NCBI RefSeq assembly: GCF_002895435.1
Contig: NZ_POYJ01000015.1
Location: 86,447-150,446, forward strand
Reading direction: 5' to 3'
Length of the DNA: 64,000 nt
Source: Aquimarina sediminis
GTDB lineage: Bacteria; Bacteroidota; Bacteroidia; Flavobacteriales; Flavobacteriaceae
Positions 1 through 7,525 of the stretch are shown in pieces (the first letter of the stretch is position 1; the number at the start of each line of letters is the position of its first letter). A program made the position numbers and the translations under genes. The notes beneath the pieces were generated by a model. That model worked only from the letters and a program-made list of their open reading frames with translations. It was not told the origin of the DNA and did not search any database.

Positions 1-559
1 TTTCATCATTACTTTTATGCAATGCTTTTAACTGTGTTATAAGCTCATTTGTTTTTACGACCTCAATATTGGTATTTGGAATAATTATATTTTTCCAAGT
101 CCAATTGTGATGCTGGATTATCAAATTTGCCTTTAGATGTTCGCGATCTCCTGTTGTGTGTCCGTCAGATATCATTGTAACATTAAGTTCTTTACTTAAA
201 CAAGAGCGAAAGGTTGTGTCAACACAAAGTTCTGTTACAGCACCTGTGATGATTACATCTTTCACCTTGTATTCTTTTAGAATTGATTCTAAGTCCGTTT
301 TAAAAAAAGAATCGCAAGCCGTTTTTGTAATTTTAATATCATTATCAACTACATTTAGTTCGTCAATTATTTCCCAACCTTTGGAACCTTGATTCATATC
401 TTCTTCAACACTTCCATTATGTTGTATGAAAATCACCAAGCCATTTTCATCTCTGACAATGGAAGCTAAGTTATTGATTCTATTTATTACACCATCTTTA
501 TCATATCTTGGTGTGGTAAAAACAGATTTTTGCATATCAATTACCAATAGTGCTTTCAT
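1..559 (-). CDS. Isochorismatase-like cysteine hydrolase, C-terminus cut by window edge
   Basis: The minus strand reads open from an ATG at 559 to the window edge, giving 186 residues without a stop. It opens with MKALLVIDMQ, the usual first strand of the isochorismatase-like hydrolase fold with the catalytic Asp at residue 8. Lys79 (KITKTACDSF) and Cys112 (VTELCVDTT) complete the Asp-Lys-Cys triad. Family members are cytosolic amidases such as nicotinamidase, or isochorismate hydrolases; the substrate cannot be told here. Known members are about 180-210 residues, so only a short tail is missing. A perfect palindrome lies about 115 bases upstream of the start. Confidence 0.88.
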   Translation of the reverse strand, partial: MKALLVIDMQKSVFTTPRYDKDGVINRINNLASIVRDENGLVIFIQHNGSVEEDMNQGSKGWEIIDELNVVDNDIKITKTACDSFFKTDLESILKEYKVKDVIITGAVTELCVDTTFRSCLSKELNVTMISDGHTTGDREHLKANLIIQHHNWTWKNIIIPNTNIEVVKTNELITQLKALHKSNDE

Positions 560-672
560 AGATTCTTGTTTTTAAATGTTTTACAGAATTGTATATAGTT
601 ACCATAGCAACCATATTTCTATATAAGTAGCTAAATTAATGAATTTTAGTATGGAATAGAACTGTAAATTTA

Positions 673-686
673 TACGATCGATCGTA
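673..686. promoter_or_regulatory. 14-bp perfect palindrome, possible operator
   Basis: TACGATCGATCGTA is a perfect 14-base palindrome in the gap between the isochorismatase-like gene (start at 559, reading away) and the 3' end of the 748-residue gene. It could be an operator upstream of the hydrolase. No promoter boxes are clear nearby, so its function is a guess. Confidence 0.3.
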
Positions 687-767
687 GTCATATCAAAGCA
701 TAATGTTTGTATAAAGAAAGGACTAAGAAGTGAGTTCTGAGCTCTCTTTTTAGCCCTTAATTATGAT

Positions 768-3014
768 CTAATCCAATAAAAGTTGAGTTACGGCAGCAGT
801 ATTCATCGCCCATTTTATATCATAAGGCTCATCCGCTTTATTTATATCAGAAACTATGGTTAAGCCTTGCGCTTCTGCCTTAAGTTTAAGAATATTACCG
901 ATAGTAAGTTTACTATCTAATTTTGCTAATAAAGCTTCTACTCCCTTGGTATCTAAATTTTGAACTACCTGACCACCAAAACTCATTTCTAGCCATACAA
1001 TTTCTCGGTTTTCAATATCAAGAACCCCAAATACTAGTCCTTTTGACATGGTTTGAGTAATTCTAACTTGATGTTGTACACAAGAAGGATCGTATGCTAC
1101 TCCGGTTTTAGCCGAGATTTTCATAGGATACTTACTATCCATCCACCCTACAACAAGATTAGGAGATAAATTACCATTGGTATAGGCATTACAGGTAAAA
1201 CTTACATATTTAGCCTTTTTAGAGGCTAATTCATCAAGGTTTATGTCAATATATTCTGCAGTACCTACTTTATCAGGAATTTGTTGAATATCTCCACTAT
1301 GTTTACATCCAGGGATAACCAACTGAGAGTATGAGCAAAAAGAAGATCTGTTTTCGTAAGCAACGCTACAGCTTAGGTCCATATCCAGATGTTGGGCATT
1401 TAGCCCTTCTCCCCATTGCATGAATAACCTAACAATGTTTCCTTCTACAGGAAATTTGGTTCCCATTAATGCAGATGGTAAATCCTGTACAGTATCGCTT
1501 CTGTCTCCAATAGATAGAGGTATATTATACAAGCCTTCATCTATATAAATAGTCTGGTTCTTATTTTCAATCGATGAAAATCTTCTTTTCATTACCTCAA
1601 TGCATAAATCTTCAATTTTTGATTGCATCGCTTTTAGGTGGTCATCTTCGTACAACTGTAAGAACTTGTTAGCAGAAATACGTTTGTTTGTCCCTCCCAG
1701 AGGTTTTACATTTCTTGATGAGGTCTTATCAAAATATATTTGCGCATACATATTTAATGTAAAAAGCAATCTGGCAGGGATATTATCTATAATTTCAGAG
1801 AAGTGTTTTAATGTCACATCTTCCCCAAACCATAACATGTTTGAAAATAGTGATCTGGCAAACAAGCCTGGTCTTTGCTTTAAGAGTTTAAAAGTGTTCT
1901 CAGCATCACTTTTTAATCGATAATGATTGATTTGTCCTTGCCATACGGTATAGGTCTGGTTATAAAAAACATCTAAAAGCTGAGCGAGTTTTTCAAACCC
2001 TTTTTTCTTGGCATATTCTGCTAATCGTAGCGCTCTGATAAAACGTATCCATATACCACGTTTGGGATGCATAATTTCGCAAGACTTTTCTGGTATCAAT
2101 GCCAATCCATTTAGCCATGTAGCTACTTGTTTACATTCTTTTCTTGAATACTTTAGCTTCAAATCTGCTTTAGCTTGTAGTTTTGCTTTTCCACTTTGAT
2201 CAACCATACTAAATGCGCGAGTCGAATTTTTGGCTGCTCTGTTAATGATGGTTTTTGGTTCTATCACCTGTAGAAAACCAGTGTGTTTATACCATAAATA
2301 TCTTAATATATCATTCGGATTCTTAAATAACACTTGTGCCTCTTGGTTTCTGTCAGTATTTGCTAAAGTGTCTATAACAAGCATTAGCGTCTCTTTTATA
2401 CCGATTTCTATATCTTGAGGAATAGGGAATTGATCTAAAAGTATTTTTAAACTATCCACTTGTGTAGCATCTAATGCTGTTTTTGAAGCTAAGAGGTCAA
2501 TATAAAATTGATTTAGATCCTTTTCGGTCCATAGGTTTAGGGTTTTTAATTTGCTTCTCTGGTTATAATTTTCGATGTTACCAAACTCAAAAGGAGTTCC
2601 ACAAAAAGGACAACCGTTGTACCTTTCTAAAGGAAATGTACCTTCTGGTATGATATGACCACAGGCTAATCTGGTTCCTTTGTTAGTTTGAAAAACAGTA
2701 CCAAAAAACGTGATGATATGATCCAGAGCTGTTTCATTCGTAGGGATATTCCATTCTTTTACGAGTGGTGTCCAATTTTTTTGTACTCCTGTTATTTCTT
2801 TCAGGACTTCGAGAAGTTCCAGTTTTGATTTTGGATTTGTATTGTTTAGCGCATGTAATAGCTCTTCAGAAAATGTAAAACCTAGCTTAGCGGCGTTTGC
2901 TACCAAAACAGAAGTCGTTTGATTCAGTGTTTTATGATTGCCTGTGATCGTATCTTTAGAAAGATAAACGGCATTTTGTCTTAAGCTTATTTTTAGTACA
3001 TCTTTTTTCATCAT
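768..3014 (-). CDS. Zinc-finger (RING-like) protein with C-terminal TerD-like domain
   Basis: This is a 748-residue soluble protein with no signal peptide or membrane segment. Near the N-terminus C118-G-H120 and C135-P-F-C138 form a short treble-clef or RING-like zinc site. Roughly residues 520-700 resemble the TerD fold: LDMDLSCSVAYEN is followed by HSGDI and a DINLDEL strand, matching the TerD pattern of an acidic strand, an HTGD-type turn and a hydrophobic strand. TerD proteins bind calcium and belong to stress and tellurite-resistance systems. I believe related proteins are named the MXAN_6230/SCO0854 RING-domain family, but that is from memory. The middle 350 residues are helical and unassigned. 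The gene stands alone next to an interrupted tRNA-Lys, and its biological role is unknown. Confidence 0.75.
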   Translation of the reverse strand: MMKKDVLKISLRQNAVYLSKDTITGNHKTLNQTTSVLVANAAKLGFTFSEELLHALNNTNPKSKLELLEVLKEITGVQKNWTPLVKEWNIPTNETALDHIITFFGTVFQTNKGTRLACGHIIPEGTFPLERYNGCPFCGTPFEFGNIENYNQRSKLKTLNLWTEKDLNQFYIDLLASKTALDATQVDSLKILLDQFPIPQDIEIGIKETLMLVIDTLANTDRNQEAQVLFKNPNDILRYLWYKHTGFLQVIEPKTIINRAAKNSTRAFSMVDQSGKAKLQAKADLKLKYSRKECKQVATWLNGLALIPEKSCEIMHPKRGIWIRFIRALRLAEYAKKKGFEKLAQLLDVFYNQTYTVWQGQINHYRLKSDAENTFKLLKQRPGLFARSLFSNMLWFGEDVTLKHFSEIIDNIPARLLFTLNMYAQIYFDKTSSRNVKPLGGTNKRISANKFLQLYEDDHLKAMQSKIEDLCIEVMKRRFSSIENKNQTIYIDEGLYNIPLSIGDRSDTVQDLPSALMGTKFPVEGNIVRLFMQWGEGLNAQHLDMDLSCSVAYENRSSFCSYSQLVIPGCKHSGDIQQIPDKVGTAEYIDINLDELASKKAKYVSFTCNAYTNGNLSPNLVVGWMDSKYPMKISAKTGVAYDPSCVQHQVRITQTMSKGLVFGVLDIENREIVWLEMSFGGQVVQNLDTKGVEALLAKLDSKLTIGNILKLKAEAQGLTIVSDINKADEPYDIKWAMNTAAVTQLLLD

Positions 3015-3237
3015 AGTATTATTAAATTAAAGTAAGATAATCCTGCTTCTGTGTTCAAACCCAAATCGAATGGCTTACGCCAGGAAGTAAGAAGCAATTG
3101 ACCTTATTTTGTATAGTAATGTAACACCTTCTCCCGATTTTTAAAACTACTGTTTAATACCGTTATGAAGTATGATGTTACTCCCTATTTTGTGAGGCAG
3201 GTGGGATTCGAACCCACGACCTGGGCGTTAAAAGCGC

Positions 3238-3402
3238 TGGAGTAAGTTTATATTGACCTAATTGGTAATCTTTAAACAATTTTGGACTCGAACCAAAAGC
3301 CCCTTATGCGGGACTTTTACCTGTTGAAGTATGTTTAAATTGACCAGAAAGAATATTTTTTCACCTTAGGTATTCTAGTTTATATGGTAATTTATAAACT
3401 AA
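3238..3402 (-). other. 165-nt insertion (candidate intron) inside tRNA-Lys
   Basis: In tRNA sense the insertion runs 3402 to 3238 in three parts. First is a 75-nt AT-rich linker (3402-3328) with a hairpin TAGTTTATA/TATAAACTA. Second is a 46-nt block (3327-3282) with a strong stem, AAAAGTCCC/GGGGCTTTT, and a perfect T-arm look-alike, TTTGG-TTCGAGT-CCAAA, so it resembles a degenerate second tRNA 3' half. Third is a 44-nt linker (3281-3238). An 8-bp stem TTTAAACA/TGTTTAAA encloses the middle block. It is too short for a normal group I intron, and the last exon base is G and the last insertion base A, not the U and G expected of group I. Group II ends are also absent. Confidence 0.65.
3241..3402. 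repeat. Two copies of a bipartite repeat within the tRNA insertion
   Basis: On the plus strand 3241-3258 (AGTAAGTTTATATTGACC) and 3328-3345 (AGTATGTTTAAATTGACC) match at 16 of 18 bases. Each is followed by a second shared block, 3264-3279 and 3386-3401, both beginning GGTAAT and matching at 13 of 16. Each copy also lies next to a block carrying a T-arm sequence (the real one at 3200-3216, the look-alike at about 3283-3299). This suggests an old duplication of a unit made of a tRNA 3' half plus a linker, followed by divergence. Confidence 0.6.
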
Positions 3403-3431
3403 CCTGCTCTATCCATCTGAGCTACTGCCTC

Positions 3432-3725
3432 AATTTTATTAAAATCGGGTAATTATAAAAGTCTTTTCTTGGATGAGTGAAGTAACTCTTATTTGACCTG
3501 ATTTTTATGTTAAAGAACGTTGTCTTGTTATTTATTGATTCAAAGGTGATATCTTATTGCGCAATAATTTTTCGTAGATGTAAAATTTTTATAAAATTTT
3601 TAGAATGAGTTGTTGTTTTGGGGATGGTATAATCTTCTTTTGTAATGTATAAGTTTAATTTGAGGAGATTCTAAAATTGTGAATATCTATTATATGTATC
3701 AGTAGTGAGAGCTTTTTTAAAAATA
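3432..3725. other. Intergenic stretch upstream of the DUF4494 gene, no gene seen
   Basis: This AT-rich stretch lies between the interrupted tRNA (reading leftward) and the DUF4494 gene (reading rightward). I see no coding region and no convincing terminator; it should contain the tRNA promoter. Confidence 0.5.
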
Positions 3726-3733
3726 TATATTTG
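3726..3733 (+). promoter_or_regulatory. Bacteroidota -7 promoter box for DUF4494 gene
   Basis: TATATTTG matches the TAnnTTTG consensus for the Bacteroidota primary sigma factor. Transcription from here would start near 3740, so translation should begin at the ATG at 3753 and not at the earlier in-frame codon at 3705. A -33 TTG is not obvious. Confidence 0.5.
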
Positions 3734-3752
3734 GCATCCTAAAAAAAGAGAT

Positions 3753-4334
3753 ATGAGTACAACTTGGTATGAGTGTAAAGTAAAGTATAGAAAATTAAAT
3801 GATTCTGGAGTGCAAAAGGTTACCACAGAACCTTATTTGGTAGATGCATTATCTTATACAGAAGCCGAAACCAGAATTAATGAAGAAATGTCTGCATATA
3901 TTAGTGAAGAGTTTAAAATCACAAATATAAAACTGGCAAATTTTGCAGAGATACATCCGTTTGAGAATTCTGACCGTTGGTTTAAATCAAAGGTTTCTCT
4001 GATTGCTTATGACGAAGAAAGTGGTAAAGAAAGAAAAACCAGTATGTATCTGTTAGTACAAGCAAACGATGTAAAAGAGGCTTATGATAATACAAATAGT
4101 ATGATGAAAGGTTCTACCAGTGATTATACAATTCCGGCTATTTCTGAATCTCCTATCATGGATGTTTTTCCTTATTTTACAGGAGAAGAAGAGCAGTTAG
4201 AAAAGTTTAAATCTACAAGAGATGCTAATGTATCCAGAGAAGAAGAACCAGAAACTCCAGAAGTTCGAGAAGAGTTAGAAACGCCAGTAGAAGCAAATAT
4301 AGCTGATAGAAAAGAGTATTTTGAAGAAGAATAA
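3753..4334 (+). CDS. DUF4494 family protein
   Basis: This encodes a 193-residue cytosolic protein starting MSTTWYECKVKYRK, the typical opening of the Bacteroidota DUF4494 family. The first 140 residues are a compact alpha/beta region with the pattern SKVSLIAYDEESGKERK. The last 45 residues are acidic and likely disordered (EEEPETPEVREELETP). No catalytic motif is visible and the family function is unknown. The frame extends upstream to 3705, but that start would sit before the likely transcription start, so I take the ATG at 3753. A G+C-rich hairpin follows about 70 bases after the stop. Confidence 0.85.
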   Translation: MSTTWYECKVKYRKLNDSGVQKVTTEPYLVDALSYTEAETRINEEMSAYISEEFKITNIKLANFAEIHPFENSDRWFKSKVSLIAYDEESGKERKTSMYLLVQANDVKEAYDNTNSMMKGSTSDYTIPAISESPIMDVFPYFTGEEEQLEKFKSTRDANVSREEEPETPEVREELETPVEANIADRKEYFEEE

Positions 4335-4405
4335 AGTACTCTAATGAATTACTAATATTTTTGACAATACATTTGGTATTGGTAAAAGAATATAACTTTC
4401 AAAAA

Positions 4406-4438
4406 AATCCCCTCTTTTCTTGTTGTTTAGAGGGGATT
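4406..4438 (+). terminator. Hairpin, likely terminator of DUF4494 gene
   Basis: AATCCCCTCT (4406-4415) and AGAGGGGATT (4429-4438) form a perfect 10-bp stem with a 13-nt loop. The A-run lies before the stem and there is only a weak T-run after it on the plus strand, so it may work better on the other strand. Confidence 0.55.
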
Positions 4439-4863
4439 ATCAATAAATTTAGAAACACCTTTTTCTTAGAATTAGTCGATACTATGATTTCGTTTCGTAG
4501 CATTTTTATATTCTAAAGTTAGGTGCATTCAAATAATAAAACTAGAGTTAAAAGAGACTTCTAGTTTAATGTGTTATTTCTTCTCTTACATGATGCATAA
4601 ATCTATAGTATAGATTTTTTGTTAATAGAATTTTCCAGAGCTTTTTTAAAAAACACTTTAGACATTTTAAAAATAAATTGTTCTTGAGAATTTGGTCGTA
4701 GTATCCTGTAAAAATTATTTTTTTGAGTGCTTCAATAATATTTGTTAATAAAGAAAATATGAAGGAAAAATACTACTTCATAAATATATACGTTAATAGA
4801 TGCAAATAATAAAAAAACAACAAAATATTAATCGAAGTAAAATACCAAAATATATGTAAAAAA
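4439..4863. other. AT-rich intergenic stretch, no gene seen
   Basis: No open frame of useful length, RNA gene or clear repeat is visible between the DUF4494 terminator and the CAP lipoprotein leader. It presumably holds the CAP gene promoter, but no TAnnTTTG box stands out. Confidence 0.5.
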
Positions 4864-4886
4864 GGAGGTCTAAAGGACAAACCTCC
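4864..4886 (+). promoter_or_regulatory. Small hairpin in the CAP lipoprotein leader
   Basis: GGAGGT (4864-4869) pairs with ACCTCC (4881-4886) about 40 bases before the ATG at 4924. There is no T-run after it, so it is not a plain terminator. The GGAGGT arm looks like an anti-SD match but is too far from the start to act as a ribosome site. Confidence 0.3.
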
Positions 4887-4923
4887 CTAAATATTGTTAA
4901 TTGTCCAAATTAAACTCAACAAA

Positions 4924-5541
4924 ATGAAAAAACTGAATTTATTAGCAGTAATCTTGTTGGTGACTATCGTTGTTTCTTGTTCCCGCAATGACAATGATTA
5001 TGATCCCAACGTAATTAAAGATGAAAACACCGAACTTCTTGAAAAGAACAGTGTTACTTATTCATCTGAGGAATTAAAACTCTATGAACTAATCATGGAG
5101 TATCGACGAGAAAATGGTCTAAAAAGTATTCCTTTATCAAACTCTTTGTCTTTTGTAGCCCAATCACATGCTAGAGATCTAGTAGAAAACAAACCAGATA
5201 TTAGTGAGGATTGTAATGCGCACAGCTGGTCAAATAATGGGAATTGGTCTGCTTGCTGTTATACATGGGATCACGCCCAAGCAAGTTGTATGTGGAATAA
5301 ACCTAGAGAAATGACCTCATATACGGGATATGGTTTTGAAATAGCCGCTGGAAGTTCGAATCCAATTTATGATGGATACATTATGACTGCCGATTATGCT
5401 CTTCAATCATGGCAAGGAAGTTCTCATCATAATGATGTGATCTTAAATGGTGCATGGTGGAATAGTGATTGGAATGCTATAGGGATTGGTATGTACGGCG
5501 GATTTGCAACTGCCTGGTTTGGTCATGCACATGATCAATAA
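4924..5541 (+). CDS. CAP (SCP/PR1-like) domain lipoprotein
   Basis: The protein has 205 residues counted from the ATG at 4924; the upstream in-frame codon at 4894 would only extend a signal peptide. MKKLNLLAVILLVTIVVSC is an SPII signal with lipobox Cys19, so it is exported and lipid-anchored. The rest matches a CAP domain: ELIMEYRRENGL, then HARD, then CNAHSW, a GFEIAAG segment in place of the usual GENI, and SSHHNDVILNGAWW. Bacterial CAP proteins are secreted and their substrates mostly unknown. Several cysteines (CNAH, ACCYTW, SCMW) may form disulfides. The gene stands alone with its own terminator. Confidence 0.82.
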   Translation: MKKLNLLAVILLVTIVVSCSRNDNDYDPNVIKDENTELLEKNSVTYSSEELKLYELIMEYRRENGLKSIPLSNSLSFVAQSHARDLVENKPDISEDCNAHSWSNNGNWSACCYTWDHAQASCMWNKPREMTSYTGYGFEIAAGSSNPIYDGYIMTADYALQSWQGSSHHNDVILNGAWWNSDWNAIGIGMYGGFATAWFGHAHDQ

Positions 5542-5650
5542 ATATGGGATTTCTTGTTTTCTGAAAAATCAAATTTTACTGATACTCTGTTTCAGAAAAT
5601 AATTAATGACATACTTACTACATCTATTGGACTAGAAAAATGATGTAAAT

Positions 5651-5688
5651 AAAACCACCTTCCTTAAAAAATATAGGAAGGTGGTTTT
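5651..5688 (+). terminator. Terminator of CAP lipoprotein gene
   Basis: AAAACCACCTTCCT (5651-5664) and AGGAAGGTGGTTTT (5675-5688) form a perfect 14-bp stem, with a further T after the stem. It lies about 110 bases after the stop at 5541. The remaining bases up to 5865 show no gene. Confidence 0.85.
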
Positions 5689-5865
5689 TAAACTTTATAG
5701 TAAATGATTAATATTTAATAACGTAAAGTTTTAACAAACTACATTATCAATTTAAATATAATGAAATAATATATACCGTATAAAAAAGCTCTTTTATTCT
5801 ATAAATCAACACTCCTTAATTCAATTTTTAGGAGGTTGTCTTAACAGAAAAAGTCGATTAAGACT

Positions 5866-6087
5866 TTATTGATTCGGAGCTCCTTTTAATCTTTTTTCAA
5901 TCTTTCTTTTTATAACTGTAAGTCGTTTCATCAGATCCATTAATTCAGGATCTTTTTTTTCTTTATAAAGTTCGTTAACGCTTAAGATTATATCTTTTAC
6001 TTCTCTAGACGCAACAATACGCTCACTATTGGTTGTAAAAGACATTTTTCTTTGCTCAAATTCTAATGCTCTTTCGAGAATGTCCAT
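5866..6087 (-). CDS. Small conserved-looking hypothetical protein
   Basis: This 73-residue charged protein (MDILERALEFEQRKMSFTTN) is predicted to be all-helical, ending in a basic KRKIEKRLKGAP tail. There is no signal peptide, cysteine cluster or known motif. The helix-rich pattern could be a small regulator or subunit, but I do not recognise the family. It stands alone between convergent and divergent neighbours. Codon use looks like that of the surrounding genes and the opposite frames are closed, which supports it as real. Confidence 0.6.
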   Translation of the reverse strand: MDILERALEFEQRKMSFTTNSERIVASREVKDIILSVNELYKEKKDPELMDLMKRLTVIKRKIEKRLKGAPNQ

Positions 6088-6410
6088 AATATTTTGTTTA
6101 CTAAATTATCGTTTTAAAAAAGTGTAATCTATCAGTTAGTAAATCACTGCAAAGTTAACCTAATTTTTAATTTTTTTTTATAAACTTAACCTATCTTAAG
6201 AAATTTAGTTAATAAAGTTTAAATAAACAACACATTTGAATGTAATTATGTTTTTTGTAAATTAGAAAGGACTAAAAAAAAGCCCTTTTATAATATAAAT
6301 TCTCAAAATAGGCGTACAATTTTCGTGAATTTGTTATAAAATAACGTTTTTTAAATTATGTAGCATATTCCTTGTTAGGGAGATAAATAAAAAAACAAGT
6401 TTAAATTGAT
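6088..6410. other. AT-rich intergenic region, no gene seen
   Basis: This region separates two divergent genes and should hold both promoters. I see no clear TAnnTTTG box, palindrome or small gene. One weak stem (AAAGGACT... near 6266) has a mismatch and is not called. Confidence 0.5.
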
Positions 6411-6890
6411 GTGAAAACTATTCTTTATATACAATCTGTATTAGATGATATAACAGATCAAAAATGTTCTGTGTTAAAAAAAGAGGCTTTGACAAAAGGA
6501 TATTATACAGTTTTTTGCTTTGCAAGCAAACATGATATCGAAGAGCCAATAGTAGTGCAAAATGAGTTTGTTTTAGAATTAGAAAGTAAAATAATAGAGT
6601 ATTCTCCAGAATTGATTGTTTTGCATACAGGTATTGCTTTTAGATGCTATCCTGCGCAAATTTTACAGTCACTTACCATAATTAAGTTTAAATACCCTGA
6701 AATAAAAGTTATTCATGAACCAATTCCTCTGCTTGATATTAATTTTGACAGAGTTAGTTTTTTCTTTGATAAAAAGAAAGAGAGCACAAGAACCGAATTC
6801 TTATTTTGGCTATTGGGTGATAATGAGATTTTTGATAAACAAGAAGAGTATTACAAAATATGGAATTTATGGAACAACCAAAATCAATAA
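6411..6890 (+). CDS. Unknown cytosolic protein, first gene of a pair
   Basis: This 159-residue protein starts at GTG 6411; the ATG two bases earlier is in another frame and is followed at once by a stop. Its order of strands and helices (KTILYIQSV, YYTVFCFAS, PELIVLHTG, EIKVIHEPIPLL) looks like a Rossmann or receiver-type alpha/beta fold, with a hydrophobic strand ending in an exposed loop each time. The conserved Asp and Lys of a response regulator are not evident, so a signalling role is inference only. Its last 31 bases overlap the next gene, which encodes a membrane coiled-coil protein, so the two are probably translationally coupled. Confidence 0.7.
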   Translation: MKTILYIQSVLDDITDQKCSVLKKEALTKGYYTVFCFASKHDIEEPIVVQNEFVLELESKIIEYSPELIVLHTGIAFRCYPAQILQSLTIIKFKYPEIKVIHEPIPLLDINFDRVSFFFDKKKESTRTEFLFWLLGDNEIFDKQEEYYKIWNLWNNQNQ

Positions 6891-7498
6891 CTGAAATTAT
6901 TCTTACCTCCACTGTACTCGCATCAATTGTGACATTTGTTTTGACTGTTATTTTTGGTCAAAGGCAGAAATATAAATACGATAAAAAAATAAAAGAAATT
7001 GAGAGAGATCACCATCTTGAGATTGAAAGATCAAAAAATGATTTTGAAAAAAAACTAGAAAAGACAAAACAAGAGTTTCAATTAAGACTTGAAGCACAAA
7101 AAGAGGAGCATGAAAGAAAGATGGAGGTTTTAAAGAGAATTGAAAGTGTTCGGTATGATAGTTTTGAAATTGTTGCTGAAACCTGTTATCGTGCAAAGAA
7201 CCTATCAAGAGCTATTTCAAAAGGAAGATCAGAAGACAATGCGATAGAACGATTATCACAACTTAAAGGAAATATTGAAAACCTCTTATTTAAGGGAGGT
7301 GTTCATTTAAAAAAAGGAGAAATATTTAAAGAAGTTCATGCCTATAAGAACCTGTTAGAGATTTACATTATACAAATACATAAAAATCTAAATAAAGACA
7401 TGCATGATTCTGATGAAAAGGATGTTGAAAAAATATACAACAGAATTGAAAATTTATTTAATAAAATTGATGAGCTAATCTTAGAAAAAATATATTAA
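6860..7498 (+). CDS. Membrane-anchored coiled-coil protein, second gene of a pair
   Basis: This 212-residue protein has a single N-terminal membrane segment (about residues 9-32, ending IFGQRQ). A long charged coiled coil follows (about residues 40-95, rich in E, K and R). A helical C-terminal domain completes it (about 98-212, with YDSFEIVAETCYRAK and a stretch ending ILEKIY). A second ATG at 6869 is equally possible. No enzyme motif is visible. The layout, a cytosolic partner overlapping a TM plus coiled-coil protein, recalls two-gene membrane effector modules, but I cannot name a family. A stalk-and-head arrangement facing the cytosol fits the positive charges after the membrane segment. 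Confidence 0.72.
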   Translation: MEFMEQPKSITEIILTSTVLASIVTFVLTVIFGQRQKYKYDKKIKEIERDHHLEIERSKNDFEKKLEKTKQEFQLRLEAQKEEHERKMEVLKRIESVRYDSFEIVAETCYRAKNLSRAISKGRSEDNAIERLSQLKGNIENLLFKGGVHLKKGEIFKEVHAYKNLLEIYIIQIHKNLNKDMHDSDEKDVEKIYNRIENLFNKIDELILEKIY

Positions 7499-7525
7499 AT
7501 TAATCAGAAGTAAAGTAGTAGATGT

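Larger units (their letters stand above)
3194..3431 (-). tRNA. tRNA-Lys (UUU) gene interrupted by a 165-nt insertion in the anticodon stem
   Basis: On the minus strand 3431-3403 gives a 5' half: acceptor GAGGCAG, TA, a D-arm with GCTC/GAGC stem, A, then GG. On the same strand 3237-3194 gives the 3' half: GCG, loop CTTTTAA, CGCCC, AGGTC, T-arm GTGGG-TTCGAAT-CCCAC, and acceptor CTGCCTC. Joined, they make a canonical 73-nt tRNA body plus discriminator A, with a 7-bp acceptor, a 5-bp anticodon stem GGGCG/CGCCC, anticodon UUU and a perfect T-stem. CCA is not encoded. The break lies between the second and third pairs of the anticodon stem, with only one possible join. Whether the transcript is spliced or the gene is dead cannot be told from sequence, but no mismatch has accumulated in any stem. 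Confidence 0.85.

Noticed and set aside
3238..3402. Group I or group II intron in tRNA-Lys
   Set aside because: Only 165 nt, no recognisable core, exon/intron boundary bases do not fit, and it lies in the anticodon stem and not in the loop.
3705..3752. Upstream in-frame start of the DUF4494 gene
   Set aside because: It precedes the likely transcription start set by TATATTTG at 3726-3733, and the family typically opens with the MSTTWYECK-like segment.
6266..6290. Weak stem near the divergent promoter region
   Set aside because: Short with a mismatch and no neighbouring stop codon to terminate.
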